The notes under the pieces: model-generated
Databases searched by the model: none
Seen by the model: the letters and a program-made list of their open reading frames with translations, nothing else
What the model was told of the DNA's origin: nothing
In this document: positions 47,925 through 56,764 of the stretch, piece by piece
Position numbering within the stretch: the stretch's first letter is position 1
Layout: every line of letters begins with the position of its first letter
Position numbers and translations under genes: made by a program
NCBI GenBank assembly: GCA_025058315.1
Contig: JANXET010000006.1
Location: 1-64,000, forward strand
Source: Candidatus Bathyarchaeota archaeon
GTDB taxonomy: Archaea > Thermoproteota > Bathyarchaeia > Bathyarchaeales > Bathycorpusculaceae
Direction of reading: 5' to 3'
Length of the DNA: 64,000 nt

Positions 47925-49340
47925 TTATAGGATGGGGGTCAACTTTACATCTGCAAGGTCGCCTTCTGTTGAAACGCTGACGTTAAGCATGGGGGTCTTC
48001 GGTTTTATTCCCTGGATAAATAATGCACCGCAGATCTCCCTTAGGACGAGGTGCTTGTCCGCTAGGGCTCTTAGATGATCTGTAAGCGCGATGTTCGGTC
48101 TTGAAATATTTAGCCTCACATAGTTTAAGTTTCTAACCCTGGCCAGGTCTGCTCCTAAAACCTTGAGAACCTCATCCTTCCCATACATATACTCAAGCGT
48201 GTCGAAACCTACTATTGAAAGCGCAGGTTTGCTTGTATTCTTTGTCAGCTCGTGAATGGCGCTCCAGAATTCCTCCATGTCATCAATGATGAATCTTCCA
48301 TCGAGAAGAACCACATAGGGTTCCGCCTTCTCAGCCGGCGTCACACGATAATCCGCAACCTTCAGATTTCGCTCCAAAATTCTTTTTTCTACGAAAGGTT
48401 CCAGGGACTTTTTCACACTTAAAGCGCTTACTCCTTGAGGAGGTAGAATGGCTACGCCCTCTCCCTGGTTTAAAGCATTCTGCACTGTTACCCTTAACAG
48501 TCTTTCCGGCGGAAATGAAATGTCCTTTTCAACTTCAAGGAGGTTAAAACTTCCTTCTCTAAATATTGGTCCCATCATGTTTTCAAGGTCAGAAATACCT
48601 GATGATAAGTAGCCTTCTCCATGGGGTATAATCTTGAATTTTTTGTACGGTTCCTCCAGCATCCCCAAACTTAGCGGTTTAAATGCTCTAAACCCGCCTT
48701 TCAACGTGAACGCAACCACAGGTATTTTTATTTCTCTTCCGCGCGCTTTGATTATGTTTAATTGCCTAAGTGTGGCGCCGTTGACTTCGGTTTTAGATAG
48801 GCTGATTATGCAATCCGAAATGAATTCCACAGGTTCATGGTTTTCATTTAACCCTGGCTTCTCTATCAATATCATGGTTGTGCATCCAAGCTGCCTGACT
48901 ATTTTGCTCAGAATCATGTGCGTGATTATCCTAAGATCTGTACGATTCTCAATCATTTGACATATGGCTGAGAAAGAGTCTATCACAAGCCTGCTTGCCT
49001 TTATCTCTGAAATCTCCTTTATTATCTGCTCAATTAGCGTAGGCACTCCTTCACCTTTCAGCGTTATCATTTCCACGAACCTAAATTTCCCTTCACGCTC
49101 AAGTTTTTCAAACTCAAAGCCCAAATTTGACATGTTCTGGATGAATGTTTCATAACCTTCCACGAAGCTTACGTAAACTGCTCTCTCACCATGATTTTTC
49201 ATTCCGTCATGAATCCAGTTTGCTGCAAAAATGGTTTTACCAGTGCCGGGTAAACCAGTAACGCTTATCAGGCTTCCGCGGGGTAAGCCGCCGCCTAGAA
49301 TCTGATCAAGTACCGGGCTTCCAGTAGATACATGGTTCAT
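47925..49340 (-). CDS. KaiC/GvpD-like RecA-superfamily ATPase
   Basis: 471 aa. Walker A GLPGTGKT at about residue 29, Walker B RLVIDSFSAI near 118, and N-terminal STGSPVLDQILGGGLPRGS typical of KaiC-family proteins. The C-terminal half (about 240-471) looks like a second, degenerate RecA-like unit without a clear Walker A. GvpD is an archaeal member that regulates gas vesicle genes, but no gvp genes are present. A signalling role is inferred. Confidence 0.85.
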   Translation of the reverse strand: MNHVSTGSPVLDQILGGGLPRGSLISVTGLPGTGKTIFAANWIHDGMKNHGERAVYVSFVEGYETFIQNMSNLGFEFEKLEREGKFRFVEMITLKGEGVPTLIEQIIKEISEIKASRLVIDSFSAICQMIENRTDLRIITHMILSKIVRQLGCTTMILIEKPGLNENHEPVEFISDCIISLSKTEVNGATLRQLNIIKARGREIKIPVVAFTLKGGFRAFKPLSLGMLEEPYKKFKIIPHGEGYLSSGISDLENMMGPIFREGSFNLLEVEKDISFPPERLLRVTVQNALNQGEGVAILPPQGVSALSVKKSLEPFVEKRILERNLKVADYRVTPAEKAEPYVVLLDGRFIIDDMEEFWSAIHELTKNTSKPALSIVGFDTLEYMYGKDEVLKVLGADLARVRNLNYVRLNISRPNIALTDHLRALADKHLVLREICGALFIQGIKPKTPMLNVSVSTEGDLADVKLTPIL

Positions 49341-49441
49341 ACTAGATTCCCAGAATGATTTTCAGTTGACCCCCGGAAAAAGGGTGTGGGAGGACACTGT
49401 ATATAAGGCTTACGTGGCAAAATTAGACGTGCTTTCCGCCT

Positions 49442-49777
49442 TTAGATTTCTATTGCATTACTTGATGTGGAAAGTGCCATGTGGCATCTTTTTTCCTGTT
49501 CATAATTTTCCGTTTTCATCGGCAGGGTGTCAAGTTTGTTTAGCACTCTTTTTCCCTTCTCAGTTATCAGAAACATGGAATGTCCTTTCGTTTTTTTCTG
49601 TTCGAGAAGCCCCCATCCCTCAAGGTTTTCCAGCATTTTGCTGAGCAGCGCTCGAGAAATATTCACCGTGTACAGCATCATTGTCGGTTTGCAGGTGCCT
49701 CTCGCTGCAACTCTCAGGATGTCTATGTAGATCTCCAGCTTACTTTTCCTACATTCCGCGTAAGATAGGAGATGCAC
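49442..49777 (-). CDS. Winged-helix DNA-binding protein
   Basis: 111 aa. The core KLEIYIDILRVAARGTCKPT, NISRALLSKMLENLEGWGLLE and FLITEKGKRVL is the common small archaeal winged-helix domain. GTG 49777 is preceded by the purine-rich run GGAGGAGGGAGGAGG, which contains two tandem matches to the anti-Shine-Dalgarno sequence. It is divergent from the TrmB-like gene and shares its ~90-bp promoter region. Confidence 0.75.
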   Translation of the reverse strand: MHLLSYAECRKSKLEIYIDILRVAARGTCKPTMMLYTVNISRALLSKMLENLEGWGLLEQKKTKGHSMFLITEKGKRVLNKLDTLPMKTENYEQEKRCHMALSTSSNAIEI

Positions 49778-49841
49778 CCTCCTCCCTCCTCCCTGGCGGG
49801 TAAACTGCTACTTTCCAGCTTATTTTAGAAAAAATTTAATA

Positions 49842-49861
49842 TGTAACACGTGTTTGTTACA
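49842..49861 (+). promoter_or_regulatory. Palindromic operator candidate at the TrmB-like promoter
   Basis: TGTAACA-cgtgtt-TGTTACA is a perfect 7-bp inverted repeat immediately downstream of the TATA-like AAAATTTAATAT (49831-49842) and 5 bp before ATG 49867. A protein bound here would block transcription start, as TrmB and related regulators do. The binding factor is not known. Confidence 0.65.
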
Positions 49862-49866
49862 AAGTG

Positions 49867-51552
49867 ATGTCTCTAAAGTTATCAATAGAGTCGGTTGAGG
49901 ATTTGGTGAATATTCTTCAAGATTACGGCTTAACAAGGACGCAAGCTGAAATCCTGATCCACCTTACAAGGTTAGGCCCAAGCAGCATCGGCGCAATCGC
50001 CAAGTCTCTTAAAACAAACCGGATGAATGTTTACCGAAACCTCAAAAGGATGGAAGGATTAGGCTTAATTGAAGCTGCGCCTGGACGCCCAATCAAGTAC
50101 ACGGCGGTGCCTGTTGACAGGGCTTTCAGCCTGCTTATTTCATCCGCAAAAACTAAAGTCTCGGAGCTTGAAGCAAAATACCCATTAATAGTGGAGGCGT
50201 TCTCTAAGATCTTTCAGCTGCATCGTCCTGAACAGTCTTTTGAAGCAAAATTCAGAATTCACAGCGGCAGGAGAAGCATATACGCAGTCATAACGCGGAT
50301 GCTTGAATCCAGTAAACGTGAAGTCCTTTTCCTAACAACACCTAATGATTTGATATGCCTATCATTCTTCGGGTTCGAGGATGTGCTGAAAGGCTGCAAG
50401 TCTAGAAGAGTTAAGGTTAAGGTGCTAACGAACATCACAAGCGAGAAGGTGGCAAATATACTGAAGGGCTTCACGAAATACGCGATAATAAAACATTCAG
50501 ACTTCCCAATAAAGACACGTCTCCTAATAGTCGACGAAAGAGAAGCTTTAACCTCGCTGACCGTTGATGAATCAATCAGCCTTGAATCCGAGCTTGACTC
50601 CGGCTTTTGGGCTGACTCCCCTCAGTATGCTCAGTCTGTAAGAGCATTTTTCAATCTTGTTTGGCGAAGCTCTAACGACATATCCCTCGTGCTTCAGCAC
50701 CTAGCAGCCGGGAAACCCTTAGAGAAAACCGTCATATTTAACGATCCTGAAGAGTACCTGGAATCATTCATCGACATGATGGCTAAAGCTGAAGCAGAAG
50801 TGCTGATAATCGCTGAGAGCCTTAGAGACCCATTTTTCCCAAAGGATTTCACTCAAATAGCCAGGCTTGTGAGATCCCATGGAGCTGAGATAAAAGTGTT
50901 GACGTCCCTCGATAAGGAAACATGCGAAGCGGAGGAAATATTTAGCATTGCAAATGTGCGGCATCTGGATTTCAAAATTAACTTTGACCTGTTGGTGATT
51001 GACAGAAAGGAAAACCTGCTAAAGTTTTCATCAGCACCTGCAGGAGTAAAAACGGGCGTAACACAGTGCCTATGGTCAAATAACGCGTCGTTTTCGATGT
51101 TTCTAAGCGAAGTGTTCATGGATTTGTGGTTGAGAGCTGTAGACTCTTCAATAAAACGCGTCGAGATAAGTTTTCAAAATGCTCTTGATAAGCTGCCCAC
51201 TATACTTAAGCCAGTTGCCGAGGAAAAGGGCTGGATACTTGAAATGCCTGCTGAACTGAAGGGGACATCCGGCCTGACGCAAACTTTTGGGTTGGTGCTG
51301 AAAAAGCTGGATGATCCATGGAGGATAATTGTTGGAGAGATCTTCCCCGGGGCAGGTGATGTAAAACTTGCCTCTATAGCTACATACGTCAAGTCTGTTG
51401 ATGTCAAAGCCGTTCGCAGGATCCTACTAGTTCCCAGAAAAGATTGGTTAAGCGCTGAAGATATAGAACTACTAGCCAGCTACGGGATAGACCTTGTAAA
51501 TGGGCTTAATGCCGAGGAATTAAGCCAAAAGATTTCAGAAATAATGGAATAA
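49867..51552 (+). CDS. TrmB-like transcriptional regulator with duplicated sensor region
   Basis: About 561 aa. The N-terminal TrmB winged helix (LTRTQAEILIHLTRLGPSS, TNRMNVYRNLKRMEGLGLIE) is followed by two phospholipase-D-like/TrmB C-terminal-type regions (about 110-270 and 290-440) and a final ~110-residue alpha/beta domain (WRIIVGEIFPGAG, LASYGIDLVN) that looks restriction-endonuclease-like. Standard TrmB is about 340 aa, so this is an enlarged form. ATG 49867 or GTG 49864. The adjacent palindrome suggests autoregulation. Confidence 0.8.
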   Translation: MSLKLSIESVEDLVNILQDYGLTRTQAEILIHLTRLGPSSIGAIAKSLKTNRMNVYRNLKRMEGLGLIEAAPGRPIKYTAVPVDRAFSLLISSAKTKVSELEAKYPLIVEAFSKIFQLHRPEQSFEAKFRIHSGRRSIYAVITRMLESSKREVLFLTTPNDLICLSFFGFEDVLKGCKSRRVKVKVLTNITSEKVANILKGFTKYAIIKHSDFPIKTRLLIVDEREALTSLTVDESISLESELDSGFWADSPQYAQSVRAFFNLVWRSSNDISLVLQHLAAGKPLEKTVIFNDPEEYLESFIDMMAKAEAEVLIIAESLRDPFFPKDFTQIARLVRSHGAEIKVLTSLDKETCEAEEIFSIANVRHLDFKINFDLLVIDRKENLLKFSSAPAGVKTGVTQCLWSNNASFSMFLSEVFMDLWLRAVDSSIKRVEISFQNALDKLPTILKPVAEEKGWILEMPAELKGTSGLTQTFGLVLKKLDDPWRIIVGEIFPGAGDVKLASIATYVKSVDVKAVRRILLVPRKDWLSAEDIELLASYGIDLVNGLNAEELSQKISEIME

Positions 51553-51733
51553 CAATAGACTCCATTTAGCGCCCGCCTTCATTTAGCACAATTCATGCTG
51601 ACTAAAATTGGCAAGGCTAAATGTTAGGAACACTTTCTTTTGCCCACCAGCAAAATTCTGCACATCAAAAATTACAAAATCATCCGGGAACACCTAACTC
51701 TTAAATTGATGTAACGCATCCATAAAATCAAGC

Positions 51734-51842
51734 GGGGCCGTCGTCTAGGCTGGTTAGGGTAACCCCCTTCAGGGAGAATTTGGTCAAGGATACCAGCCTG
51801 GGGCGCTGGCGATCCCGGGTTCAAATCCCGGCGGCCCCACCA
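51734..51842 (+). tRNA. tRNA-Pro (anticodon GGG) with a ~31-nt D-arm intron, CCA encoded
   Basis: Acceptor GGGGCCG (51734-51740) with CGGCCCC (51832-51838), anticodon arm CCAGC-CTGGGGC-GCTGG, T arm CCGGG-TTCAAAT-CCCGG, discriminator A and encoded CCA (51840-51842). The D stem GTCT (51743-51746) pairs with GGAT (51788-51791) only after removing about 31 nt, roughly 51757-51787 (ambiguous by 2 nt because of flanking Gs). This is a non-canonical intron at about position 21/22. The anticodon loop has no intron. Confidence 0.92.
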
Positions 51843-51914
51843 CTAGTGTTTCTTCAGTCTCAAGAAGATTTAAATAAGCCATCATGATAATGATCCGATC
51901 AAGTGATACATTTA

Positions 51915-52442
51915 ATGTCTGAGGAAATTGAAGCATATTCTCCTGTGCATGTTAATGTGAGGTGTCCCCATTTCTTCGGTTACCTAAGTCAGCGCTTAAA
52001 AAGAGATGAAATACCTCCTGAATGCCTAACATGTAATTTGGTTTTGAATTGTATGCTTCATGCTGTAAAGAGAGATGCGCACGACGAGGTTACGGTTGAA
52101 AAAGCTGAGGCGCCAGAGGAGGTTTTGCTTGAAAAACTCCTTGAGGCTGCATGTGAACCCAATGCGGCGCCTTTTCAAAAGGACTGTTTTGTTGTGGACA
52201 ACCTCGGCATGCTCTATGCTTCCTGGACCAGTACAGTGCGTATCCCGAGGGATGCCCTGCAATTATGGGGTGTCCGTAAAGTCAAAGAGGTTGAAATTGA
52301 AACATCTGAAGGGAAAACTGCAAAATGTAGAGTCCAGCTTATGGAAGGATCCGGGGAAATGGTTATTCAAATTCCGGATAAAGTTCAAGCCGCTTTAGGC
52401 ATAGCCAAGGGAGATGCTGTTAAAGTTAGGCCCGTAAAGTAG
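51915..52442 (+). CDS. Zinc-finger plus AbrB-like protein of unknown function
   Basis: About 175 aa. N-terminal cysteine set CPHFFGYL ... PPECLTCNLVLNC is a probable zinc site. The C-terminal half (about 95-175) contains RIPRDALQLWGV and QIPDKVQAALGIAKGDAVKV, the latter an AbrB/SpoVT-like strand pattern. I infer a nucleic-acid-binding protein. GTG 51903 or ATG 51915 may be the start. It is next to tRNA-Pro and has its own AT-rich upstream region (GATTTAAATAAGCC). Confidence 0.72.
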   Translation: MSEEIEAYSPVHVNVRCPHFFGYLSQRLKRDEIPPECLTCNLVLNCMLHAVKRDAHDEVTVEKAEAPEEVLLEKLLEAACEPNAAPFQKDCFVVDNLGMLYASWTSTVRIPRDALQLWGVRKVKEVEIETSEGKTAKCRVQLMEGSGEMVIQIPDKVQAALGIAKGDAVKVRPVK

Positions 52443-52474
52443 TTAATGATGGGATTTCAGGGAGAAGACTGCGG

Positions 52475-53545
52475 CTATTCTAATATCTGTTTCCAGTCCA
52501 CATTTTTCTTAATAAGCTCCACGGCGATTTGCATCCTTCTCACGTCTTTAGGCTTCACTCTTCCGATGACCTTGTTGATATGCTGTAATGTGGTGTATGT
52601 GTCGTAGGGTACAAGTATCAGCGGGGTCTTCAACTCGTCAGCCCTTGGAAGAACTTTTGCGCTAGGATACAGGTTTCCTGTCAGAATGATGGCGGATGCC
52701 CCTGTTTCTAAGGCTGTCAAGATTATGTCGTTGCGGTCGCCTCCAGTCACCACCAGCTCGTTCCTTGCCTTTTGGAAGTACTTTGCAGCGCTCTCAGGAG
52801 TCATAGCCCCTATCAAAATGGTTTCAATAATGTTCTCTAAGCCATCAAAGCCGGCTAAAACTTTGCCTCCTAGAAAATCGCAAACCTCGCCGGCTGTTAA
52901 TGCGCTCAATTTGGCTTCTTCAGGAATTAAACCCAGCACCTTCAATCCTTGCCGTTCAATGAACGGCTTAATCTTCACTTTAACATCTTCAACTCTGTCA
53001 GGTGGAATACGGTTCAGCAAAACACAGGATATTCCAGCGTTCCATCTTGCACAATACTCTTTAGCCTGCAGCACCTCATCAACAACAGATTCATCTGTGA
53101 ACCTTAACACTAAAGTGATCTCGGAGTTAAACTCTCTTGCAAGCTTAGGCACAGGGCATCCTATGAATGACCCCGTTGCGAGGCTCCGCGGCCCCTCAAT
53201 TAAGGTTATGTCCTTTACCAACGTCACAGCCTTAAATGCGCTGTTAATTTTTTCAATATAATGGGAAGGATTAAACTCCGTAAAATCATCGAGGAAGAAA
53301 TCCCCTCTAAGCATGATTGGGCACAGGATTTCCGATTCAAACTCCAGGTTAAGAGCTTTTTTGAATATCTCCACATCCTCATCCACGGCTTCCCTGCCCG
53401 GAGTAAGCGAGGTCTCCATGCCGATGGGTTTGAAGTACCCCACGGTTTTTCCTGTTTCCTTAGCGATCATGGCCAAAGCAAGCGTCACAATGCTTTTCCC
53501 GGAATCATCATCGTTCGAGGCTACATAAACCGTCTTCTTCCCCAT
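52475..53545 (-). CDS. BioD-like/DRTGG protein (phosphotransacetylase N-terminal family)
   Basis: 356 aa. N-terminal P-loop-type fold (VYVASNDDDSGKSIVTLALA) like dethiobiotin synthetase and the N domain of bacterial Pta, followed by a DRTGG domain (VTGGDRNDIILTALETGASA). It lacks the phosphotransacetylase catalytic domain. It lies 18 bp downstream of an ADP-forming acyl-CoA synthetase gene on the same strand, so it is probably a regulator or partner of acyl-CoA metabolism. The role is not known for the family. Confidence 0.82.
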   Translation of the reverse strand: MGKKTVYVASNDDDSGKSIVTLALAMIAKETGKTVGYFKPIGMETSLTPGREAVDEDVEIFKKALNLEFESEILCPIMLRGDFFLDDFTEFNPSHYIEKINSAFKAVTLVKDITLIEGPRSLATGSFIGCPVPKLAREFNSEITLVLRFTDESVVDEVLQAKEYCARWNAGISCVLLNRIPPDRVEDVKVKIKPFIERQGLKVLGLIPEEAKLSALTAGEVCDFLGGKVLAGFDGLENIIETILIGAMTPESAAKYFQKARNELVVTGGDRNDIILTALETGASAIILTGNLYPSAKVLPRADELKTPLILVPYDTYTTLQHINKVIGRVKPKDVRRMQIAVELIKKNVDWKQILE

Positions 53546-53563
53546 TTTGCAGCATTCTCCCAG

Positions 53564-55669
53564 CTATTTTTCTATGCTTATTGTTGCTCTTATATCTATC
53601 CCAAGGCATCCCTCTCCGCTTTCATACACGAATAGGGGATTAATCTCCAGCTCAGCAATGCTTCTAAACTTGACCATCAGCTGCGATATTTTTAGGATAA
53701 CATCTATCAGGGCAGGTATGTCTGATGGAGGCTCACCTCTAACGCCTCTAAGCAGAATATACGCCTTGGTTTCCTCAATCATTTCCGCTGCTTCCCTTTT
53801 GCTTAATGGCGCAAGGCGATAGGCAACGTCCTTCAGGAAATTTACGTATATGCCTCCGAGGCCAAACATTAAAAGAGGCCCAAACTGTCTATCCCTAACT
53901 GAGCCCACGATGACTTCCTTGCCGGCTGGAGCCATGCTCTGCACCAGAACACCTTTTATTTTGGCTCTAGGCATTGCAATATGTGCCCTCCGAATAAGCG
54001 TCTCATATTTCTCTTCCGCCTCCCCTCTGCTCCTTATTCCCAGCACTACGCCTCCTATGTCTGTCTTATGCAGTATGTCCGGTGAAATGATCTTCATAAC
54101 AACTGGGTACCCGATGGAGTCAGCTAAGATTCCAGCTTCATCTTTACTTCTAGCCACAGCCGCCTTGGGCATGGATATCCCCGTAGCTTCAGCTATCCTG
54201 ATACACTCATCTATGGTGAGAACCCGCCGGCCCTCAGCAATAGCTCCATCAATTATCTTTCTAATTGCAGCCTCATCCATTTCTATAGGTGTTGCAGCTT
54301 CATCAATCAGCATGTTAAGGATTAGACTATAGTCATACATGGCTCTGAACACGCGGGCAGCGATCTCTGGAAATGCATAGTTCGGTATCATGTTCCTTTT
54401 CAGCATTTTAATTGCCGGTGAGCTTTCCTCAAGCCCCATGAAAGAGGCCAGTAGGGTTTTCTCCATTTTCTTTTGAACCTCAACTACGGCTGCAGCTACT
54501 TTTTCGCACGGCGTCATAGCTTGAGGTGTGAGAATTAGGATTACACCATCAATATTGCTGCTTTTCACGCCGGCTTCTAACGCGATTCTATAGCGGTTTT
54601 CATCAGCATCGCCAAGCACATCTACAGGGTTGTTCAGGCTTGAATGCGGAGGCATTTGCCTCCGGAGATATTCAAGCAGTTCAGGTTCAAGTAGAGGAAG
54701 TTCAAGTCCAAGTTTTTCACATGCATCCGTAGCCAATATTCCAGGTCCGCCTCCGTTGGTTACTATAAGCACCCTTTTACCCTTTGGGATAGGTTGAGAC
54801 CCGAACGCGAGGACAAAATTGAATAGATCTTCAAGAGTTTCAACCCTTATAATTCCAGCCTTTTTGAAGGCTGCCGAGACGGCGACATCGGAACCTGCCA
54901 GAGAGCCTGTGTGAGAAGATACAGCCCTAACCCCCGCGTCTGTGGTGCCGGCTTTTATCGCTATTATAGGTTTATGTCTGGCAACTCGCCTAGCTGCTTC
55001 AATAAACCTCTCTCCATTCTTAACTCCTTCAATGTATAAGGCGATAACTTTGGTTTCCGGATCCCTCCCTAAGGCTTCGATGAAATCTGCAGCTGTTAAG
55101 TCAGCCTCATTTCCCAGGCTTATAAACTTCGTGAATCCAATTTCATTCCTGACAGCCCAGTTCAATATGGCGCTTCCGATAGCGCCGCTTTGAGAGATGA
55201 AAGCTATGTTTCCCTTCGGAGGCATAAGAGGAGCAAAGGTGGCGTTCACCTTGGCTTGAACGCTTATTATGCCTAGACAGTTTGGTCCCTGCATTCTCAT
55301 ACCGTATTTCCTGCATTTACCGGCAATGTCCCGCTCAAGCTTCATACCCTCTACTCCTGTTTCGCCGAAGCCTGCAGTGATCACGATGATCCCTTTAACA
55401 CCCTTCAAGCCGCAGTCCTCAATAACTGAAGGCACGATTCTCGCTGGAACAGTTATAACCGCCACATCCACGTTCGCAGGCACATCTCTGATGTTTCTGT
55501 AGCATTTTAAGCCGAGAATTTCCTCCGCGTTTGGATTTATCGGGTATAACTCTCCGGGGAATCCTCCTTCAATGAGGTTTCTAAGCATGGTATACCCTAC
55601 TTTGCCTGGCTCCCTGCTTGCGCCGATCACCGCTATTGATTTCGGGTTAAAGAAAACATTTAAATCCAC
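53564..55669 (-). CDS. acd: ADP-forming acyl-CoA synthetase (fused alpha-beta)
   Basis: 701 aa, same fold order as the gene at 8405 but without the GNAT domain. N domain FFNPKSIAVIGASREPGKVG, phosphohistidine motif SSHTGSLAGSD, beta ATP-grasp domain with LHKTDIGGVVLGI and ELEINPLFVY. It makes ATP from acyl-CoA, ADP and Pi. GTG 55669 is the likely start. The two paralogues may favour different acyl groups (acetyl versus branched or aryl), which sequence alone does not show. Confidence 0.92.
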   Translation of the reverse strand: MDLNVFFNPKSIAVIGASREPGKVGYTMLRNLIEGGFPGELYPINPNAEEILGLKCYRNIRDVPANVDVAVITVPARIVPSVIEDCGLKGVKGIIVITAGFGETGVEGMKLERDIAGKCRKYGMRMQGPNCLGIISVQAKVNATFAPLMPPKGNIAFISQSGAIGSAILNWAVRNEIGFTKFISLGNEADLTAADFIEALGRDPETKVIALYIEGVKNGERFIEAARRVARHKPIIAIKAGTTDAGVRAVSSHTGSLAGSDVAVSAAFKKAGIIRVETLEDLFNFVLAFGSQPIPKGKRVLIVTNGGGPGILATDACEKLGLELPLLEPELLEYLRRQMPPHSSLNNPVDVLGDADENRYRIALEAGVKSSNIDGVILILTPQAMTPCEKVAAAVVEVQKKMEKTLLASFMGLEESSPAIKMLKRNMIPNYAFPEIAARVFRAMYDYSLILNMLIDEAATPIEMDEAAIRKIIDGAIAEGRRVLTIDECIRIAEATGISMPKAAVARSKDEAGILADSIGYPVVMKIISPDILHKTDIGGVVLGIRSRGEAEEKYETLIRRAHIAMPRAKIKGVLVQSMAPAGKEVIVGSVRDRQFGPLLMFGLGGIYVNFLKDVAYRLAPLSKREAAEMIEETKAYILLRGVRGEPPSDIPALIDVILKISQLMVKFRSIAELEINPLFVYESGEGCLGIDIRATISIEK

Positions 55670-55799
55670 AAAGAACCCTCAGCAACTTTCACGGGTTTTT
55701 GCTACTGTTAAAATGGTTAGATATATACTTACCTATGTGCATGTTTATCTTCAGTCAAAGTAGCTTTCACATAAGCGTCAGCTGAGCATGGGAAAAGTT

Positions 55800-55875
55800 T
55801 ATTTTGCTGGTTAAGGAATCTTTGGAAGCCGTAGGCGGAGCGAATCCGCTGGGATGTAACCCTATAAAAGGGTTG
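55800..55875 (+). promoter_or_regulatory. Structured leader of the L15e operon
   Basis: A TATA-like TTTATTTT at about 55799-55806 would start transcription near 55828. The leader then folds into GCGGA-GCGAA-TCCGC (55835-55849, plus a G-U pair) and AACCC-TATAAAA-GGGTT (55858-55874), ahead of the ribosome-binding site GGAGGTG at 55890-55896. Such a leader could serve autoregulation by a ribosomal protein. Stems are seen; function is inferred. Confidence 0.45.
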
Positions 55876-55904
55876 AACCGCAAACAAGAGGAGGTGAATT
55901 GTAA

Positions 55905-56474
55905 GTGGCCTACAAGTATATTGCCGAAGCTTGGAAGAAGCCTGACGATTCCTACGTAGGCGAGATTATGCCTAAGAGGCTTGTGGAATGGCGTAGGGAA
56001 CAAGCTGTCACCCGTATAGAAAAACCAACCCGACTTGACAGGGCTAGGAAGCTTGGATATAAGGCTAAGCAGGGATTCATTGTGGTTCGCGTTCGCGTTA
56101 GACGCGGAGGATTAAGGAAGAAGCGGCCTAACTCCGGAAGAAGACCGAAAAGGATGGGTGTACTGAAATACAAACCTGCTAAAAGCCTGAGACTAATTGC
56201 TGAAGAGAGGGCTGCAAGAAAATATCCAAACATGCAGGTTCTAAACTCCTACTGGGTAGGTGAGGATGGACGGTACAAATGGTTCGAGGTTATACTGGTG
56301 GATCCGAATCACCCGGCGATAAAGGCTGACGAGGACATAAACTGGATATGCCAAAAACAGCATAAGGGAAGAGTCTTCAGAGGATTAACAAGCGCTGGCA
56401 AAAAGGTTAGGGGCTTAAGGCATAAGGGACGGGGAGCTGAAAAGGCTAGGCCCAGCAGGAAAGCTGCTAGATAG
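55905..56474 (+). CDS. rpl15e: Ribosomal protein L15e
   Basis: 189 aa large-subunit protein. [20 protein letters not shown] at the start, [19 protein letters not shown], and the basic C-terminal [20 protein letters not shown] are family hallmarks. GTG 55905 with GGAGGTG 8 nt upstream. It heads an operon-like row L15e, L13e, COG1325, Rpp30, Pop5. Confidence 0.96.
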   Translation: MAYKYIAEAWKKPDDSYVGEIMPKRLVEWRREQAVTRIEKPTRLDRARKLGYKAKQGFIVVRVRVRRGGLRKKRPNSGRRPKRMGVLKYKPAKSLRLIAEERAARKYPNMQVLNSYWVGEDGRYKWFEVILVDPNHPAIKADEDINWICQKQHKGRVFRGLTSAGKKVRGLRHKGRGAEKARPSRKAAR

Positions 56475-56485
56475 GGGTAGCCCAT

Positions 56486-56746
56486 ATGGAGCCAATCAGG
56501 CCCATGGTCATCGGGAAAGGCGGTAAAAAGCGGGCTGGAAGAGGCTTCAGCATAGGGGAACTTAAAAAGGTAAACTTCGACTTGAAAAAGGCTCTGAGAA
56601 TGGGAATCCCTGTTGATGCGCGGCGAAGAACAGTTCACGAGGAGAACGTGGAAGCACTTAAATCCATCCTGAAAGGTGTCCCGCCGAAGGAGACCGGGCA
56701 GAAGCCTGTAGAGGGGAAAAAGACTAAAAGCGGAAAAGAGCAATAG
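56486..56746 (+). CDS. rpl13e: Ribosomal protein L13e
   Basis: 86 aa. RAGRGFSIGELKKVNFDLKK, GIPVDARRRTVHEENVEALK match archaeal L13e. The protein is restricted to TACK and Asgard archaea and eukaryotes, so it is a taxonomic marker for this window. It has a lysine-rich tail and lies 11 bp after L15e. Confidence 0.9.
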   Translation: MEPIRPMVIGKGGKKRAGRGFSIGELKKVNFDLKKALRMGIPVDARRRTVHEENVEALKSILKGVPPKETGQKPVEGKKTKSGKEQ

Positions 56747-56764
56747 CAAATTGATGATGCTGTT

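Noticed and set aside
47925-49340. Gas vesicle gene cluster
   Set aside because: Only GvpD-like and GvpH-like folds occur, 30 kb apart, and no gvpA or other vesicle genes are present.
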